Shown here: piece after piece, positions 54,670 to 63,349 of the stretch
Position numbering within the stretch: position 1 is the stretch's first letter
How the letters are laid out: every line of letters starts with the position of its first letter
Assembly (NCBI RefSeq): GCF_002007115.1
Contig: NZ_MVAD01000004.1
Span: forward strand, 1-64,000
DNA from: Massilia sp. KIM
Lineage (GTDB): Bacteria > Pseudomonadota > Gammaproteobacteria > Burkholderiales > Burkholderiaceae_D
Direction: 5' to 3'
Length of the DNA: 64,000 nt
Translations under genes and position numbers: made by a program
The notes under the pieces: generated by a model
Databases searched by the model: none
Told to the model about the DNA's origin: nothing
Seen by the model: only the letters and a program-made list of their open reading frames with translations

Positions 54670-56532
54670 TCAAGCGGCCAGATGTTTCTCCAGCCTGGCC
54701 TTGGTGTCCACCAGTTCCTGCGGCAGGTGGTAGGCCAGTTTCTCGAACAGCTCGCTGTGCAGCTTCAGTTCCTCGTTCCAGGCGTCCTTGTCGATCGAGG
54801 TGATCTGGGTGAACTGCTGCTCGCTGAAGTCCACGCCTTCCCAATTCAGGTCGGCGTAGTTCGGCGAGGTGCCGAACAGGTGCTGCTGGCCGCCGCTCGC
54901 GCCGCCTTCGGCGCGGTCGAGGATCCACTTCAGCACGCGCATGTTGTCGCCATACCCCGGCCACACGAAGCCGCCCTTGTCGTCGGTGCGGAACCAGTTG
55001 ACGCAGAAAATCTTCGGCACCGTCCCCTTGGCTTCGATCTTCTTGCCCAGGTCCAGCCAGTGCTGGAAGTAGTCGCTCATGTTGTAGCCGATGAAGGGCA
55101 GCATCGCGAACGGGTCGCGGCGCACCACGCCCATCTGGCCGGCGGCGGCGGCGGTGGTCTCCGAACCCATGGTCGCGGCCATGTAGACGCCTTCGACCCA
55201 GTTGTTGGCTTCGGTCACCAGCGGCACGGTGGTCGAGCGGCGGCCGCCGAAGATGAAGGCCGAGATCGGCACGCCGGCCGGATCGTCCCAGGCCGGATCG
55301 ATCACCGGGTTCTGGGTCGCGGCCACGGTGAAGCGCGCGTTCGGGTGGGCGGCCTTGGTGCCGGAGGCCGGGGTCCAGTCCTTGCCCTGCCAGTCGATCA
55401 GGTGCGCCGGCGCTTCCTTGCTCATGCCTTCCCACCACACGTCGCCGTCGTCGGTCAGCGCCACGTTGGTGAAGATGACGTTCTCGCGCAGCGAGGCCAT
55501 GCAGTTGGGATTGGTCTTGTCGTTGGTGCCCGGGGCCACGCCGAAGTAGCCGGCTTCCGGATTGATCGCATACAGCTTGCCGTCCGCGCCCGGCTTGATC
55601 CAGGCGATGTCGTCGCCGATGGTAGTCACCTTCCAGCCGTCGAAGGCCTTGGGCGGGATCAGCATCGCGAAGTTGGTCTTGCCGCAGGCGGACGGGAAGG
55701 CGGCCGCCACGTATTTCTTGTCGCCCTGGGGCGATTCGACGCCCAGGATCAGCATGTGCTCGGCCAGCCAGCCGGTGCCGCCCTGCTGGGCTTCCTGGTA
55801 ACCCATGTTGGACGCGATGCGCAGCGCGAAGCACTTCTTGCCCAGCAGCGCGTTGCCGCCATAGCCCGAGCCGAAGGACCAGATCTCGCGGGTTTCCGGG
55901 TAATGCACGATGTACTTGGTCGGGTTGCAGGGCCAGGGCACGTCCTGCTGGCCGGACGCCAGCGGCATGCCGACCGTGTGCACGCAGGGCACGAAGTCGC
56001 CGTCGGTCCCGAGCACGTCGTACACGGCCTTGCCCATGCGCGTCATGATGCGCATGTTGACCGCGACGTAGGGCGAGTCGGAGAGTTCGACGCCGATGTG
56101 GGCGATCGGCGAGCCCAGCGGGCCCATCGAGAACGGCACCACGTACAGGGTGCGGCCGGCCATGCAGCCGTCGAACAGGCCGTTCAGGGTGCGGCGCATC
56201 TCGGCCGGGTCCATCCAGTTGTTGGTGGGGCCGGCCTGCTCCTTGGTGGCGGAGCAGATGAAGGTGCGGTCTTCGACGCGCGCCACGTCCGAGGGATCGG
56301 ACCAGGCCAGGTAGGAGTTCGGGCGCTTGGCCGGGTTCAGCTTGCGCATCGTGCCGGCTTCGACCATCTGCGCGCAGAGGCGGTCGTACTCTTCTTCCGA
56401 GCCGTCGCACCAGTAGACGGCGTCCGGCTTGGTCAGGGTGGCGATTTCCGCGACCCAATTGATGAGCTTTTGGTGTTTGATGTAAGCTGGAACGTTCAAA
56501 GCGGCGACGCCGCCCATCACGGGCTGATTCAT
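54670..56532 (-). CDS. pckG: Phosphoenolpyruvate carboxykinase (GTP)
   Basis: A 620-residue GTP-type PEPCK catalysing oxaloacetate + GTP to PEP + CO2 + GDP, the entry step of gluconeogenesis from organic and amino acids. The P-loop [13 protein letters not shown] contains the reactive Cys283. Other landmarks are [30 protein letters not shown] (metal Asp), [14 protein letters not shown] and NMRVLKWI. The ATG at 56532 (MNQPVM) follows GGAGGTACCT; six extra upstream codons are excluded on that basis. It suits an organism that feeds on amino-acid polymers as well as sugars. Confidence 0.97.
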   Translation of the reverse strand: MNQPVMGGVAALNVPAYIKHQKLINWVAEIATLTKPDAVYWCDGSEEEYDRLCAQMVEAGTMRKLNPAKRPNSYLAWSDPSDVARVEDRTFICSATKEQAGPTNNWMDPAEMRRTLNGLFDGCMAGRTLYVVPFSMGPLGSPIAHIGVELSDSPYVAVNMRIMTRMGKAVYDVLGTDGDFVPCVHTVGMPLASGQQDVPWPCNPTKYIVHYPETREIWSFGSGYGGNALLGKKCFALRIASNMGYQEAQQGGTGWLAEHMLILGVESPQGDKKYVAAAFPSACGKTNFAMLIPPKAFDGWKVTTIGDDIAWIKPGADGKLYAINPEAGYFGVAPGTNDKTNPNCMASLRENVIFTNVALTDDGDVWWEGMSKEAPAHLIDWQGKDWTPASGTKAAHPNARFTVAATQNPVIDPAWDDPAGVPISAFIFGGRRSTTVPLVTEANNWVEGVYMAATMGSETTAAAAGQMGVVRRDPFAMLPFIGYNMSDYFQHWLDLGKKIEAKGTVPKIFCVNWFRTDDKGGFVWPGYGDNMRVLKWILDRAEGGASGGQQHLFGTSPNYADLNWEGVDFSEQQFTQITSIDKDAWNEELKLHSELFEKLAYHLPQELVDTKARLEKHLAA

Positions 56533-56875
56533 AGGTACCTCCAATGCCAATTAAGAATTCTGTCTGTCCCGGCACGGCAGGATCGTCGTCAGCCGGAAGC
56601 GGCATCCATTCCCAGGAGGAAATCGGCGGTACGGCGGCGTTACGGCGGTCGTGTCGACAGCCTCTGGCAAGGCTGGGAACGGTGCTGCTGGGTAACACTG
56701 TGGAGTCGTGTCAAACCCTTAAGTTCCAATCGATTGTACACCGCACAAACCCCGTTTCGAGGTCTTCTATTACAAAAAAGTAGGAATATTGACCTAGTAA
56801 TGTAGTAGGCTATTTCGGTTTCGGGCATATCGTGTTATTCGTTTACGCGCACCTCATTACAATCTGACAACATCC
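56533..56875. other. Divergent intergenic region, pckG / hydroxyacid dehydrogenase
   Basis: About 340 bp without a gene. The central part (56740-56860) is AT-rich. A weak plus-strand promoter candidate is TTGACC (56789-56794), a 16-nt spacer and TATTTC (56811-56816). I found no clear palindrome or riboswitch. Confidence 0.35.
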
Positions 56876-57868
56876 ATGAAAATTGCGATTCTCGACGACT
56901 ATCAGGACGCCGTGCGCGGCCTCGACTGCTTCCGCTTGCTCGACGGACACGAGGTAAAAGTCTTCAATAACTCGACCAGGGGGCTGGGCCAATTGGCGAT
57001 CCGGCTGGCCCCCTACGACGCCCTGGTGCTGATCCGCGAGCGCACCACTTTCCCGCGCGCACTGCTGGCCAAGCTGCCTAACCTCAAGCTCATCTCGCAG
57101 ACCGGCAAGGTCAGCGGCCACGTCGACGTGGCGGCCGCGACCGAGCTCGGCATCGCCATTGCCGAAGGCATCGGTTCGCCCGTGGCGCCGGCCGAGCTGA
57201 CCTGGGCACTGATCATGGCCAGTAGCCGCAAGATCGTCCCCTACGCCAACAACCTCAAGGAAGGCCTGTGGCAGACGGCCTCGATCAATCCCGCGCTCAA
57301 CGGGCTGGGACGCTCGCTGCGCGGACGGGTGCTGGCGCTCTGGGGCTACGGCAAGATCGGCAAGCTCATGGCAGGCTATGGCCGCGCCTTCGGCATGCGG
57401 GTGCTGGTGTGGGGCAGCGAGAACAGCCGCCAGGCGGCGCTGGCGGACGGCTTCGAGGCGGCGGCGTCGCGCGCAGCCTTGTTCGAGCAGGCGGACGTGC
57501 TGAGCCTGCACCTGAGGCTGGCCGAGGGCACGCGCGGGATCGTGAACGCCGAGGACCTGGCGCGCATGAAGCCGGATGCCTTGTTCGTGAATACCAGCCG
57601 GGCCGAACTGGTCGCCGAGGGCGCCCTCGAGGAAGCGCTGCGCAAGGGGCGGCCGGGATATGCGGCGCTGGATGTATTCACCAGCGAGCCGCTGGCCGCG
57701 GATGCGGAACTGCTGCGGATTCCGACCGTGCTGGCGACGCCGCACCTGGGCTATGTGGAGAAGGACAGCTACGAGATCTACTTCCAGATCGCGTTCGAGA
57801 ACGTGCTGAAGTTCGCGCAGGGGCAGCCGGACAATATCCTGAATCCGGAGGCCTTGGGGAAGCGTTGA
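56876..57868 (+). CDS. D-2-hydroxyacid dehydrogenase (NAD-dependent)
   Basis: A 330-residue D-isomer-specific 2-hydroxyacid dehydrogenase. The catalytic domain is interrupted by the NAD-binding Rossmann domain (about 105-285), with LWGYGKIGKLMAGYG as the GxGxxG loop. The active site shows Arg in VNTSRAEL, Glu in FTSEPLAADA and His in ATPHLGYVEKD. The family includes phosphoglycerate, glycerate and lactate dehydrogenases; the short C-terminus lacks the ACT domain of SerA. The substrate is not predictable. No Shine-Dalgarno is evident at the ATG. Confidence 0.9.
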   Translation: MKIAILDDYQDAVRGLDCFRLLDGHEVKVFNNSTRGLGQLAIRLAPYDALVLIRERTTFPRALLAKLPNLKLISQTGKVSGHVDVAAATELGIAIAEGIGSPVAPAELTWALIMASSRKIVPYANNLKEGLWQTASINPALNGLGRSLRGRVLALWGYGKIGKLMAGYGRAFGMRVLVWGSENSRQAALADGFEAAASRAALFEQADVLSLHLRLAEGTRGIVNAEDLARMKPDALFVNTSRAELVAEGALEEALRKGRPGYAALDVFTSEPLAADAELLRIPTVLATPHLGYVEKDSYEIYFQIAFENVLKFAQGQPDNILNPEALGKR

Positions 57869-57980
57869 GCTCGGGGCCTCGTTTCGTCGACATGCTTGAC
57901 GGCGGGCCGCCCAAGCCTTCGCCCGAACTCAGGCAGGTGGCGTTGAGATAAGCTTCGACTCTGTCGTCAGCCGCCATACC

Positions 57981-58024
57981 GTCGTTCCGGCGCAGGCCTG
58001 GGCGGCCCCGCCGTAACCCAAGTT
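57981..58024. repeat. Decayed single arm of the dispersed inverted-repeat element
   Basis: GTCGTTCCGGCGCAGGCC (57981-57998) and AACCCAAGTT (58015-58024) match the two ends of one arm of the element at 46521, separated by an unrelated 16-nt GC-rich insert. No second arm is seen. Confidence 0.6.
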
Positions 58025-58058
58025 CCTCGCGCAGTGAAAAGGCCGGCTTGCACCACCC

Positions 58059-58814
58059 TCAGCGCAGCTCGGGCTCTCCCGTCAGATTCGGCTTGCGCGC
58101 CGGCATGACGTGGGTGCCCGTCCACAAGCCCGCCCAGCCCGGCGGCCAGCCGATGTCCGGCCCCGCATAGACCTTCAGGCCCGCCCGCACCGGCACCACC
58201 GGCACCGGCGGCGCTTCGACCAGGCCGCCGCCCGCGGGCCGCTCCATGTTCAGGCTGTACATGTATCCCGGCAGCAGCAGCTCGCAGGCCTGGGCGAACC
58301 AGGCCGTGTGGTCCTCGTCCCTTCCCAGCGCCTGCGCCAGGCCCTGCGGGTCGAATTTCGCCAGGGCATGGATCAGCTCATCCGTGCTCGCCCCGGGCAG
58401 ATCGCCCCAGCCCATCACCGGATTGTTGTTGTAGTCCGCCCCCGAGCCATACCAGCCTTCGCGCCAGGTGCGCTGCATCCAGTTGCGCGGCCCGGTGAAC
58501 AGGTGCCAGCGCCAGTGCAGCCCCGAGGGCTTGGGCCAGGAATACAGGTAGAGCTTCTGGTAACCCGCCTTGTGCAGTTCGCGCACCACGGCCATCAGGC
58601 GCGCGTGCGGCATGCGGTCGGGCGGGGCGCGGCGGAACAGGATGGGTTCGCCATCCGCGTGCTGCACCTCGTCGCTCGAGAGGTTCAGGTCCAGGGTGCG
58701 CGCCTCGTTCCCGAACCGGGCCGAAATCCAGCCCGTCAGGAGGTTGACGTGGGTGATCACGCCATAGCCTCGATGGCGGTGGAAGATGACGGTTCCGGGT
58801 GCGACTGCTTTCAT
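58059..58814 (-). CDS. Conserved-looking hypothetical protein
   Basis: A 251-residue soluble protein with no family I recognise. The first 50 residues resemble a small beta-barrel (GTVIFHRHRGYGVITHVNLL, then WISARFGNEARTLDLNLS), the kind of fold seen in CarD/KOW-like or DUF3553-like modules. The middle is Trp/Tyr-rich (YLYSWPKPSGLHWRWHLF, WYGSGADYNNNPVMGWGDLP) and the end is Pro/Gly-rich. I chose ATG 58814 because the barrel starts there; the frame is open to a GTG at 58898. No ribosome site is clear at either. Confidence 0.7.
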   Translation of the reverse strand: MKAVAPGTVIFHRHRGYGVITHVNLLTGWISARFGNEARTLDLNLSSDEVQHADGEPILFRRAPPDRMPHARLMAVVRELHKAGYQKLYLYSWPKPSGLHWRWHLFTGPRNWMQRTWREGWYGSGADYNNNPVMGWGDLPGASTDELIHALAKFDPQGLAQALGRDEDHTAWFAQACELLLPGYMYSLNMERPAGGGLVEAPPVPVVPVRAGLKVYAGPDIGWPPGWAGLWTGTHVMPARKPNLTGEPELR

Positions 58815-58940
58815 GGGGAAACGTAAGGGATGGAAGGAAAGACGAGCAGTGTACTCATCCGATCCGACCGATTCTAGCGCAGTCACATATGGATACACTA
58901 CCGTTTGCGGCTATCATGAACGACCTTTTTTTACCGCGTT

Positions 58941-58946
58941 TATAAA
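58941..58946 (+). promoter_or_regulatory. Putative -10 of a possibly leaderless asparaginase-like transcript
   Basis: TATAAA lies only 5 nt before the ATG at 58952, with a poor -35 (TGAACG, 18 nt upstream) and no Shine-Dalgarno. If used, transcription would begin at or next to the start codon. Confidence 0.3.
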
Positions 58947-58951
58947 CGATC

Positions 58952-59437
58952 ATGACTTTGCGACTCATCGCCACCGGTGGCACTTTCGACAAGCATTACA
59001 ATGAACTGAACGGCGTGCTCGGCTTCGCCGACAGCCATTTGCCCGAGGTAATCAAGCGCAGCCGCATGACCATTCCGGTCGCGCTCGACGTGCTGCCCCT
59101 GCTCGATTCGCTCGACATGCAGGACGCCGACCGCCAGCGCGTGCTGGCTTCCTGCCAGGCGGCCACCGAGAAGGCGATCGTCATCATCCACGGCACCGAC
59201 ACCATGCGCGAAACCGCGGCGGTGCTCGGGGCGGCCAAGCTCGACCAGACCATCGTGCTGACCGGCGCCATGATCCCCTACGAGATCGCCAATTCCGACG
59301 CCCTGTTCAACCTGGGCTTCGCCTGCGGCGTGGCCCAGGCCCTGCCGGCCGGAGTCTACGTTGCCATGAACGGCCAGGTCTTCCCCTGGGATAACGTGCA
59401 GAAGAACCGCGCCGCTGGCGTGTTCCAGAACCTCTAA
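58952..59437 (+). CDS. One-domain asparaginase-like protein
   Basis: A 161-residue protein equal to the N-terminal domain of type I/II L-asparaginases. The two catalytic threonine motifs are intact: IATGGTFDK near the start and IIHGTDTMRETAAVL in the middle, followed by VLTGAMIPYEIANSDALFNL. The C-terminal domain of full asparaginases (about 160 more residues) is absent, yet the protein ends cleanly at a stop, and such short forms are widespread in proteobacteria. Amidohydrolase activity is plausible but unproven. Confidence 0.88.
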   Translation: MTLRLIATGGTFDKHYNELNGVLGFADSHLPEVIKRSRMTIPVALDVLPLLDSLDMQDADRQRVLASCQAATEKAIVIIHGTDTMRETAAVLGAAKLDQTIVLTGAMIPYEIANSDALFNLGFACGVAQALPAGVYVAMNGQVFPWDNVQKNRAAGVFQNL

Positions 59438-59527
59438 GCGTCCGGCTTGCCACAGGGCAGCCGCGCGCTGCCCCTTTCCCTGCCTTCCTATACTCGCCTC
59501 TCCGATCGAAGCAGCAAGGAGAGAACA

Positions 59528-61153
59528 ATGAACGAGCAGCGCCCCACCCTGACCACCCGCCAGGGTCACCCGGTCCGCGACAACCAGGCCATGCGTTCCG
59601 TCGGCGAACGCGGACCGGCCACGCTGGAAAATTACCAGTTCATCGAGAAGATCACCCACTTCGACCGCGAGCGGATTCCCGAGCGCGTGGTGCACGCGCG
59701 CGGCACCGGCGCCCATGGCGTGTTCGAGGCCTACGGGACGATCGGCGACGAACCGGCCAGCAAGTACACACGTGCGCGCGTGCTCAACGAGGTCGGCGTG
59801 CAGACGCCGGTGTTCGTGCGCTTCTCGACCGTGATCGGCGCCAGGGAGTCGCCCGAGACGGCGCGCGACCCGCGCGGCTTCGCCATCAAGTTCAAGACCG
59901 TGGACGGCAACTGGGACCTGGTCGGCAACAACCTCAAGGTCTTCTTCATCCGCGACGCGATCAAGTTCCCCGACATGATCCACGCCTTCAAGCCCGACCC
60001 GGTCACCAACCAGCAGGAGCCCTGGCGCTTCTACGATTTCATCTGCAGCCACCCCGAGGCCCTGCACATGGTCACCTGGGTCAAGAGCCCCTGGGGCATC
60101 CCGGCCAATTACCGCGAGATGGAAGGCTCGGGGGTGAACACCTACAAGCTGGTCAACGACCAGGGCGTGGCCCACCTGGTGAAGTTCCACTTCCAGCCCA
60201 GGCAGGGCGTGCGCAACCTGACTGCCAGCCAGGCCGCCGGAATCCAGGCCCAGGACACCAGCCACGCCACCCGCGACCTGTACGAGGCGATCGCGCGCGG
60301 CGACTTCCCGGAATGGGAGTTCTGCGTGCAGATCATGAGCGATGGCGAGCACCCCGAGCTCGATTTCGATCCGCTGGACGACACCAAGCGCTGGCCGGAA
60401 GACCGCTTCCCGCTGCTGCCCGTGGGCCGCCTGGTGCTGAACAAGAACCCGGACAATGTGTTCGCCGAGACCGAGCAGTCGGCCTTCGGCACCGGGGTGC
60501 TGGTGGACGGGATCGACTTCTCGGACGACAAGATGCTGCAGGGCCGGACGCTCTCGTATTCCGACACCCAGCGCTACCGGGTGGGGCCGAACTACCTGCA
60601 GTTGCCGATCAACGCGCCGCAGGAAGCGGCGAGCGCGCGCACCAACCAACGCGACGGCCAGATGACCTACTACGTCGATGGCCGCGGCGAGGACAAGCAC
60701 ATCAACTACGAGCCCAGCATCGTGGGCGGCTTCCAGGAAGCGCCCACACCCGACAAGGATTACCACCAGTGGGTCGAGGGCCACCTGGGCCGCTACCAGA
60801 CCACGCGCACGGCGGACGATTACCGGCAAGCGGGAGAGCGCTACCGCAGCTTCGAGGAATGGGAACGCGAGGACCTGGTGAACAACATCGGGAGCGACCT
60901 CGCGAAGTGCCCGAACGCGATCCAGCTGCGAATGGTGTGGCACTTCTGGCACTGCGACGAGGATTACGGCCGACGCGTGGCGCAAGTGGCCGGGATCGAC
61001 CTGGAGCGCGCGAAAGCACTCGCGCCGCTGCCGGGCAAGCCGGCGCCGCACCAGGATCGGGAAGGGCCGACCTATTCGGACGGCAAGCCGGAACGCGGCG
61101 CTGCGGGCAGCAAGGAACCGGCCACCAGCGAGGAAGTCGCGGCCTCGAAGTGA
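59528..61153 (+). CDS. Monofunctional haem catalase
   Basis: A 541-residue catalase that dismutates hydrogen peroxide. Active-site His56 lies in [12 protein letters not shown], the distal Asn in [12 protein letters not shown], and the proximal haem ligand Tyr344 in [17 protein letters not shown]. The barrel and helical domains are complete; the C-terminal 40 residues are a Pro/Glu/Ser-rich tail. No signal peptide. AAGGAGAGAACA precedes the ATG. It is probably monocistronic, with a perfect GC palindrome just after its stop. Confidence 0.96.
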   Translation: MNEQRPTLTTRQGHPVRDNQAMRSVGERGPATLENYQFIEKITHFDRERIPERVVHARGTGAHGVFEAYGTIGDEPASKYTRARVLNEVGVQTPVFVRFSTVIGARESPETARDPRGFAIKFKTVDGNWDLVGNNLKVFFIRDAIKFPDMIHAFKPDPVTNQQEPWRFYDFICSHPEALHMVTWVKSPWGIPANYREMEGSGVNTYKLVNDQGVAHLVKFHFQPRQGVRNLTASQAAGIQAQDTSHATRDLYEAIARGDFPEWEFCVQIMSDGEHPELDFDPLDDTKRWPEDRFPLLPVGRLVLNKNPDNVFAETEQSAFGTGVLVDGIDFSDDKMLQGRTLSYSDTQRYRVGPNYLQLPINAPQEAASARTNQRDGQMTYYVDGRGEDKHINYEPSIVGGFQEAPTPDKDYHQWVEGHLGRYQTTRTADDYRQAGERYRSFEEWEREDLVNNIGSDLAKCPNAIQLRMVWHFWHCDEDYGRRVAQVAGIDLERAKALAPLPGKPAPHQDREGPTYSDGKPERGAAGSKEPATSEEVAASK

Positions 61154-61161
61154 GGCCGCGG

Positions 61162-61181
61162 GCGCCCGGCCGGCCGGGCGC
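61162..61181. terminator. 20-nt perfect GC palindrome between convergent genes
   Basis: GCGCCCGGCC/GGCCGGGCGC is a perfect palindrome in the 38-bp gap between the convergent catalase and rdgC stops. There is no T-run; it may pause polymerase or block convergent transcription. Confidence 0.45.
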
Positions 61182-61191
61182 TAGTGGCGGA

Positions 61192-62088
61192 TCAGGCCTT
61201 GGCTTCGCCGCCCAGGGCCTCGACCACGTCGGCCAGCAGCTTGGCCAGTTCGCCGGTCATCAGGACGATGTCGTTGTCGAAACGCTCGTCGTCGCTGTAG
61301 GTCGGCGCTTCGCCTTCCTTGATCACGTCCAGCGGCTTGACGCCCTTGATCGCCAGCGACTCGGTCAGCACGAAGCTGATGCGGTCGTTCCAGGTCATGG
61401 CCAGGCGGGTGCACTGCTTGCCGGCCGCGATGTGGCGGCGGATGTCGTCCGGTTCCAGGGTGTGCTTCACGTAGCGCACCGCGGCGCGGCTTTCGCCGGT
61501 GGCGCGCAGTTCGGTGTCCTGGTCGATGGTGAAGCCGTAGGGCGCTTCGTCGGCTTCCAGCCAGCCGGTCATCACCGCCACCGGCGAGCGCTGCACGCGC
61601 AGCGATTCGAGCGGCATGCGGTCCACCGCCTTGAGCAGCAGCTTGATCACGTCGTCGGCCTTGGCCGGGCTGGCCGCGTCGACCACCAGCCAGCCGTTGA
61701 CCGGGTCGATCCAGACCCAGACGTTGCTGCGGATCGAGAACGCGCGCGGCAGCAGTTCGTCGGCCACGCGCTCCTTCAGTTCCTTCATCGCCTTCTTGCC
61801 CGGCGGGAAGCCCTGCTGCTCTTCCAGCTCGGCCGCCTTGGCCTTGGCCACCTGGTTGATGACCGACGAGGGCAGCAGCTTCTTCTCGGTGCCCAGCATC
61901 ATCAGCATCTGCTTGTTGACGACGTGAACCAGCTTGCCGTTATTGCGTGGCGAATCCCAGCCCTGGCGCAGCAGTTCGTTGCTGCTGGCGGGCGTGAAGG
62001 CCTGGGACTGCAGCGCCTCTTCCAGTTGTTCCGGGTTGAATGCCCAGGGAGCGGGCAGGCGATAGATCTGAAGATTCTTGAACCACAT
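61192..62088 (-). CDS. rdgC: Recombination-associated protein RdgC
   Basis: A 298-residue RdgC, a ring-forming nucleoid-associated DNA-binding protein that modulates RecA-dependent recombination. It starts with the family signature [11 protein letters not shown] and contains [34 protein letters not shown] and [26 protein letters not shown]. The length is normal. It lies next to dinB, giving a small DNA-repair group on the same strand. Confidence 0.96.
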   Translation of the reverse strand: MWFKNLQIYRLPAPWAFNPEQLEEALQSQAFTPASSNELLRQGWDSPRNNGKLVHVVNKQMLMMLGTEKKLLPSSVINQVAKAKAAELEEQQGFPPGKKAMKELKERVADELLPRAFSIRSNVWVWIDPVNGWLVVDAASPAKADDVIKLLLKAVDRMPLESLRVQRSPVAVMTGWLEADEAPYGFTIDQDTELRATGESRAAVRYVKHTLEPDDIRRHIAAGKQCTRLAMTWNDRISFVLTESLAIKGVKPLDVIKEGEAPTYSDDERFDNDIVLMTGELAKLLADVVEALGGEAKA

Positions 62089-62176
62089 ACGCTGTTATCC
62101 GATTGTTTCAGTATTTCAAGGGAACGACATTCTACGCTGCTCAGCCCAAAATTGCGCCAACGAAAAAGTCAAAAGC

Positions 62177-63265
62177 TCAAGTTGTTGTCGACTCGTCCAC
62201 GCTGTCGTCGAACAGCCGGAGCTGCTCGACGATCTCGGTCTCGCTCAGGCGCACCCCCACGCCCAGCAGGCGCACGGGGCGGCTGGCGCGCAGCCAGCCG
62301 GTTTCCATCAGGCGGGCATAGGTCGGAATATGTGGCGCATAGCCAACACACTCGACGGTGGTCTGCTGGAAGTCGTTGAACTTGATCTTTACGAACAACT
62401 TGTTGATGAATTTTTCAGCATTGTTGCGCTTGATGCGGCCAAGCAGGTGCTCGACCAGTTCGGGCAGCAGCTTCAGGCAGGCGGCCAGGTCGGGCACGTC
62501 CGGGGTATAGGTTTCCTCGGTGCTGATCGACTTGCGCTCGCGCGAGGTGTTCACCTCGCGGTGGTCGATGCCGCGGCACAGGTCGTAGAGACGGGCGCCG
62601 AAGCTGCCGAAGTGCTCGTGCAGCTTGTCCAGGCTCCAGGTCCGCATGTCGCCGCAGGTCTGCAGGCCGAGCCGGTGCATCTTGTCGGCCGTGACCTTGC
62701 CCACGCCGTAGAGCTTCTTGACCGGCAGCACGGCGACGAAGGCATCCACTTCCTCGGGACGCACCAGGAACAGGCCGTCCGGCTTGTTCCAGTCGCTGGC
62801 GATCTTGGCCACGAACTTGTTGGGCGCCACGCCGGCCGAGGCGGTGATGCCCACGGTCTCGAAGATGCGGCGCCGGATCTCCTGCGCGATCAGGGTGGCG
62901 CTGCCCTTGCAGTGCGGGGAATTGGTGACGTCGAGGTAGGCCTCGTCGAGCGAGAGCGGCTCCACCAGCTCGGTGTAGTCGCGGTAGATGTCCATGATCT
63001 GGCGCGAGGCGATGCGGTACTTTTCCATCGCCGGCGGCAGCACCAGGAGCTCGGGGCAGAGCTTCATGGCCTGGGCCGTGGCCATGGCCGAATGGATGCC
63101 GTAGGCCCGTGCCTCGTAGTTGCAGGTGGCGATCACGCCGCGCTGGTCGGGACGGCCGCCCACCGCCAGCGGGCGTCCGCGCAGCGACGGGTCGTCCCGC
63201 ATCTCGACGGATGCGTAGAAACAGTCGCAATCGCAATGGATGATTTTCCGGACCGGGGCGTTCAC
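62177..63265 (-). CDS. dinB: DNA polymerase IV (Y-family)
   Basis: A 362-residue error-prone translesion polymerase. The palm motif IIHCDCDCFYASVEM carries the metal-binding Asp, and LSLDEAYLDV the paired Asp-Glu. The finger/helix-hairpin region LPVKKLYGVGKVTADK and a little-finger domain follow, ending EIVEQLRLFDDS, a possible beta-clamp-binding motif (QLRLF). I use the GTG at 63265 because the longer frame (to 63346) would run through the LexA box and promoter. Confidence 0.95.
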   Translation of the reverse strand: MNAPVRKIIHCDCDCFYASVEMRDDPSLRGRPLAVGGRPDQRGVIATCNYEARAYGIHSAMATAQAMKLCPELLVLPPAMEKYRIASRQIMDIYRDYTELVEPLSLDEAYLDVTNSPHCKGSATLIAQEIRRRIFETVGITASAGVAPNKFVAKIASDWNKPDGLFLVRPEEVDAFVAVLPVKKLYGVGKVTADKMHRLGLQTCGDMRTWSLDKLHEHFGSFGARLYDLCRGIDHREVNTSRERKSISTEETYTPDVPDLAACLKLLPELVEHLLGRIKRNNAEKFINKLFVKIKFNDFQQTTVECVGYAPHIPTYARLMETGWLRASRPVRLLGVGVRLSETEIVEQLRLFDDSVDESTTT

Positions 63266-63303
63266 TCGCGGGAGCGCCCCGGGCGGGATGCCGGGGCCGA
63301 CTA

Positions 63304-63319
63304 CTGTAATTGCATACAG
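63304..63319. promoter_or_regulatory. LexA (SOS) box of dinB
   Basis: CTGT-N8-ACAG, inside the near-symmetric TACTGTAATTGCATACAGTA (63302-63321), is a perfect SOS-box core. It overlaps the -10 of the dinB promoter and lies 39 nt upstream of the preferred GTG start. Confidence 0.88.
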
Positions 63320-63346
63320 TATCGTCCGAAACGCGCCTCCTTGCAA
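63318..63346 (-). promoter_or_regulatory. dinB promoter
   Basis: On the minus strand TTGCAA (63341-63346), a 17-nt spacer and GATACT (63318-63323) form a promoter whose -10 overlaps the LexA box, so LexA would block polymerase binding. Confidence 0.65.
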
Positions 63347-63349
63347 GAA

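Noticed and set aside
57892..57951. 19-codon ORF after the hydroxyacid dehydrogenase gene
   Set aside because: No ribosome site and no recognisable motif; probably chance.
58952..59437. Truncated asparaginase pseudogene
   Set aside because: Both catalytic motifs are intact, the frame ends cleanly, and short one-domain forms are widespread in proteobacteria.
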